From JBDSTZ01 sp039927975 (GTDB lineage Bacteria; Pseudomonadota; Gammaproteobacteria; Burkholderiales; Burkholderiaceae_D), in the NCBI GenBank assembly GCA_039927975.1, contig JBDSTZ010000576.1:1-15080 (forward strand): 15,080 bases of DNA. Reading direction: 5' to 3'. The notes under the pieces are model-generated. The model was not told where the DNA came from. It saw only the letters and a list, made by a program, of their open reading frames with translations, and searched no databases. Both the position numbers and the translations under genes were made by a program. This document shows, piece after piece, positions 12,223 through 15,080 of the stretch; position 1 is the stretch's first letter; each line of letters opens with the position of its first letter.

Positions 12223-15080
12223 ATGAGTCAATTTAAAAGAACCGCGATTGCCGTGGCTGTCGCGCAGATCGCCCTGATGTCGAGCAACGCCGTGATGGCG
12301 CAAACGGCCGCCCCCGCGCCAGCCCCCGCCAGCGACGCCACCGTGGTCGTCGTCACCGGCCAGCGCGCCGCCTTGCAGTCGGCCCAGAAAATCAAACAGA
12401 ATTCCGACGAGATCGTCGATTCGATCGTCGCCGACGATATCGGCAAGCTGCCCGACCGTTCCGTCACCGAAGTGCTGCAGCGCGTCGTCGGCGTCGCCAT
12501 CGAGCGCACCATGAGCCGCGGCGACCCGGAACACTACTCGGTCGAAGGTTCCGGCGTGACCATTCGCGGCCTGACCTATGTGCGCTCCGAATTGAACGGG
12601 CGCGACTCGTTCTCCGCCAACGGTGGCCGCTCGCTCAATTTCGAAGACGTGCCGCCTGAACTGATGGCCGGCGTCGACGTCTACAAGAACCCCTCGGCCG
12701 AACAGATCGAAGGCGCCGTCGGCGGCCTGGTCAATCTGCGCACCGCCATGCCGTTCGATTACAAGGGCTTCAAGGGCGCGCTGTCGGGCTCCGAAACCTA
12801 CTCCACCCTCAAACAGGGCAAGGCCAAGCCGACCGTCTCGGGCTTGCTGTCGAACCGCTGGAAGACCGGCCTCGGCGAATTCGGCGCCCTGATCGACGTC
12901 ACCTCGTCGGAAACCGGCACCCGCACCGACGCCTTCCAGGTCGAGCCTTACTACCCGCGCACCGACGTCGTCAACGGCAAGACGGTGTGGATTCCGAAGG
13001 GCGCGCAATGGCGCACCCTGGAATTCCAGCGCAAGCGCGAAGGCCTGTACGGCGCCTTCCAGTGGAAGCCGAGCGACACCTTCGTCACCGGCCTGACCTA
13101 CTTCAAATCGCGCTACAACATGCAATGGGACGAGCAGGCCATCTTCGCCGCATCGAGCCCGTACAACATCGTGGTCAGCCCCGACGCGACCTACGACGCC
13201 AAGGGCGCCCTGTTGACCGGCACCCTGTCCGATCCGAAGGACGGCGGCATCAACTTCGGCGACGACACCCGCACCGCCAACCGCACCTCGACCACCACCG
13301 ACGTGTCGTGGAACGCGCGCTGGCGCGCCGCCCCCAACCTGACCATCACCACCGATCTGCAAAAGATCCACGCGACCACCGCCAGCTTCGATTCGACCGT
13401 GGCGACCGGCGTCTCGATGGCCAAGGAGAAGCTCGACCTGACCGGCGGCATTCCCCAGCTGATCTTCGACGACGCCGACCGCAAGTACCTGGCCGATCCG
13501 AAGAACTACTACTGGAACTTCACGATGGAGCACTTCGATCGCAGCACCGCGAACGAAAAGGCCTGGAAGACCGACGTCAAGTACGACTTCGACCATCCGG
13601 TGCTGCACGACATCCGTTTCGGCGTGCGCCTGACCGACCGCGATTCGGTCAACGAGAATTCGAACCCGAGCTACAACTGGGCCGCCATCACCGCGCCGTG
13701 GCAGATCGGTGGCGATATCGCCAAACTCGCCTCGCTGGGCGACCCGCGCTTCAACAACGCCACCAGCCTGCACAGCTTCGACAATTTCTTTAACGGGAAG
13801 ATGTCGGTGCCGTCGGTGGTCTTCCCCGACGTCTCGCTGGCCACCGGTTATCCGGGCACCTACGAGGCGCTGCACAAGTACCACGACATCCTGTGCGCGG
13901 AAAACCATGGCGGCTCGAGCGCCAGCTGCTCGACCTGGAAAGGCGTCACCTTCGGCGGCGACCCGGCCGGCATCAACCAGCAGTCCGAGAAGACCAAGGC
14001 CTTCTACACGCAGGCGCGGTTCGGCTTCGACGACATGGCCATGCCGATTGACGGCAACGTGGGCCTGCGCTACGTGAAGACCGACGCGCAATCGGCCGGC
14101 TACACGGTGTTTTCGCCACCAGGCTCGTATCCGAGCGGGACCCAGACCGGTGGCCCGGTGATCGCCAAGATCGCCGCCTTCGCGAAGAAGATGGATTTCG
14201 AGAACTCGTACAACAATTGGCTGCCGAGCCTGAACCTGCGCATGAAGGCGTCCGACAAGCTGCAGTTCCGCTTCGCCTTTGCCGGCGCGCTGTCGCGTCC
14301 CGACTTCTCGCAACTGCAGGCCTACACCAGCCTCTCGCAGACCCAGAACGTCACCAGCAACGCGGGCAACGGCACCTACGTCGTCAACAGCGTCAGCTAC
14401 ACCGGCGACGCGAAGGGCAACCCGATGCTCAAGCCGACCACCTCGCGCCAGATGGACGTGACGGCGGAATGGTATTTCGCTCCGGGCGGCTCGCTGACCC
14501 TGGCCGTGTTCAACAAGCAGCTCAAGGACATCGTTGTCAACCAGCTGAGCACCTATCAGTTGACCGACACGAGCGGCAAGCCGGTCGACTTCACGGTCAC
14601 CTCGCCGATCAATGGCGCCAAGGGCCGCGCGCGCGGTTTCGAGATCGCTTACCAGCAGTATTTCGACAACCTGCCGACCTGGCTGACCGGCCTGGGCATG
14701 CAGGCCAACTTCACCTTCGTCGACAGCAAGCGTGACCTGTACAACCCGGTCTTCGCGCAGTACTGCTCGGGCTCGAGCGGCGGGGCGGCCAACCTCAACC
14801 TGAACCTCAACGGTTGCGATGTCGATGGCACCACCTTCGGCAATATGCCGCTCAATAACCTGTCGCGCCAGTCGGCCAACCTGGCCTTCATGTACGACCA
14901 TGGGAAGATCTCCTCGCGCATCGCCTACAGCTGGCGTTCGCGCAGCCTGCAGGCGGTCAACGTCAACGGCACCCAAGGCACCGACGGCTACGATTCCAAT
15001 CCCGCCAGCGCCACCTATAAGCAGACCAATGTGGCCTGGGGCTTGCCTACCTGGGCCGGCGCTTACGGCCAGATCGACGC
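12223..15080 (+). CDS. TonB-dependent outer-membrane receptor (Xanthomonas/Caulobacter type), C-terminus cut off
   Basis: 952 codons are visible and the frame is still open at the right edge. The protein should import oligosaccharides across the outer membrane using TonB energy. The signal peptide is about residues 1-26 (KRTAIAVAVAQIALMSSNA then VMA/QT). A proline-alanine stretch and DATVVVVTGQR (38-48) follow, the latter the likely TonB box. The plug domain (about 50-175) has IVADDIGKLPDRSVTEVLQR (68-87), VTIRGL, and VDVYKNPSAEQIEGAVGGLV, all typical of this receptor class. Alternating barrel strands follow. Cys pairs at 558/569 and 848/865 may close extracellular loops. Placement after GH74 and GH95 suggests xyloglucan oligosaccharides as cargo; this is inference. 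No SusD-type partner is seen, as expected in Proteobacteria. It probably has its own promoter in the 550-bp leader, with several operator-like sites. Confidence 0.93.
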   Translation, partial: MSQFKRTAIAVAVAQIALMSSNAVMAQTAAPAPAPASDATVVVVTGQRAALQSAQKIKQNSDEIVDSIVADDIGKLPDRSVTEVLQRVVGVAIERTMSRGDPEHYSVEGSGVTIRGLTYVRSELNGRDSFSANGGRSLNFEDVPPELMAGVDVYKNPSAEQIEGAVGGLVNLRTAMPFDYKGFKGALSGSETYSTLKQGKAKPTVSGLLSNRWKTGLGEFGALIDVTSSETGTRTDAFQVEPYYPRTDVVNGKTVWIPKGAQWRTLEFQRKREGLYGAFQWKPSDTFVTGLTYFKSRYNMQWDEQAIFAASSPYNIVVSPDATYDAKGALLTGTLSDPKDGGINFGDDTRTANRTSTTTDVSWNARWRAAPNLTITTDLQKIHATTASFDSTVATGVSMAKEKLDLTGGIPQLIFDDADRKYLADPKNYYWNFTMEHFDRSTANEKAWKTDVKYDFDHPVLHDIRFGVRLTDRDSVNENSNPSYNWAAITAPWQIGGDIAKLASLGDPRFNNATSLHSFDNFFNGKMSVPSVVFPDVSLATGYPGTYEALHKYHDILCAENHGGSSASCSTWKGVTFGGDPAGINQQSEKTKAFYTQARFGFDDMAMPIDGNVGLRYVKTDAQSAGYTVFSPPGSYPSGTQTGGPVIAKIAAFAKKMDFENSYNNWLPSLNLRMKASDKLQFRFAFAGALSRPDFSQLQAYTSLSQTQNVTSNAGNGTYVVNSVSYTGDAKGNPMLKPTTSRQMDVTAEWYFAPGGSLTLAVFNKQLKDIVVNQLSTYQLTDTSGKPVDFTVTSPINGAKGRARGFEIAYQQYFDNLPTWLTGLGMQANFTFVDSKRDLYNPVFAQYCSGSSGGAANLNLNLNGCDVDGTTFGNMPLNNLSRQSANLAFMYDHGKISSRIAYSWRSRSLQAVNVNGTQGTDGYDSNPASATYKQTNVAWGLPTWAGAYGQID

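Noticed and set aside
12181..14976. A 931-codon open frame on the minus strand
   Set aside because: It lies antisense to the TonB-dependent receptor, which has clear signal peptide, plug and barrel sequence. The minus-strand product is a low-complexity Gly/Val/Arg/Asp-rich sequence typical of the mirror of GC-rich codons, with no family motif.

Overview
The window is GC-rich bacterial DNA (clearly above 60% G+C by eye, with strong G/C at third codon positions). It looks like a betaproteobacterium of the Oxalobacteraceae (Massilia/Duganella/Telluria type). That placement is an inference from codon use, gene content and protein flavour; no rRNA or other marker gene is present.

Region 1 (1-4231, + strand) is an NAD salvage and synthesis operon. 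It holds the tail of a nicotinamidase-like cysteine hydrolase, then pncB (nicotinate phosphoribosyltransferase), nadE (two-domain, glutamine-dependent NAD synthetase, overlapping pncB) and a bifunctional NadM-Nudix protein (NMN adenylyltransferase plus ADP-ribose pyrophosphatase). nadE and nadM are separated by a six-unit, 14-bp tandem repeat.

Region 2 (4236-6722) is a small coenzyme A-type module that converges on region 1 across a strong hairpin. A divergent dephospho-CoA kinase (coaE) overlaps by 4 nt a gene encoding a phosphopantetheine adenylyltransferase (CoaD-like) fused to a C-terminal HD phosphohydrolase domain. A TetR-family regulator is transcribed away from coaE. The intergenic region holds two copies of TTGGTT-N4-AACCAA, one about 15 nt before each start codon, so the regulator very probably controls itself and the coaE/coaD-HD operon. 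The HD fusion and the pairing with NAD genes are the least ordinary things in the window.

Region 3 (6723-15080, + strand) looks like the start of a xyloglucan-utilisation locus: a secreted GH74 endo-xyloglucanase, a secreted GH95 alpha-L-fucosidase and a TonB-dependent receptor of the Xanthomonas/Caulobacter type that runs off the right edge. The 550-bp leader of the receptor carries three ATCGAT-centred, LacI-type operator-like palindromes. It also carries a 20-nt element that recurs with 17 identities in the leader of the GH74 gene, suggesting joint control. The proposed division of labour is backbone cutting by GH74, removal of fucosyl side-chain tips by GH95, and outer-membrane uptake by the receptor.

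No tRNA, rRNA, insertion sequence or CRISPR array was seen.
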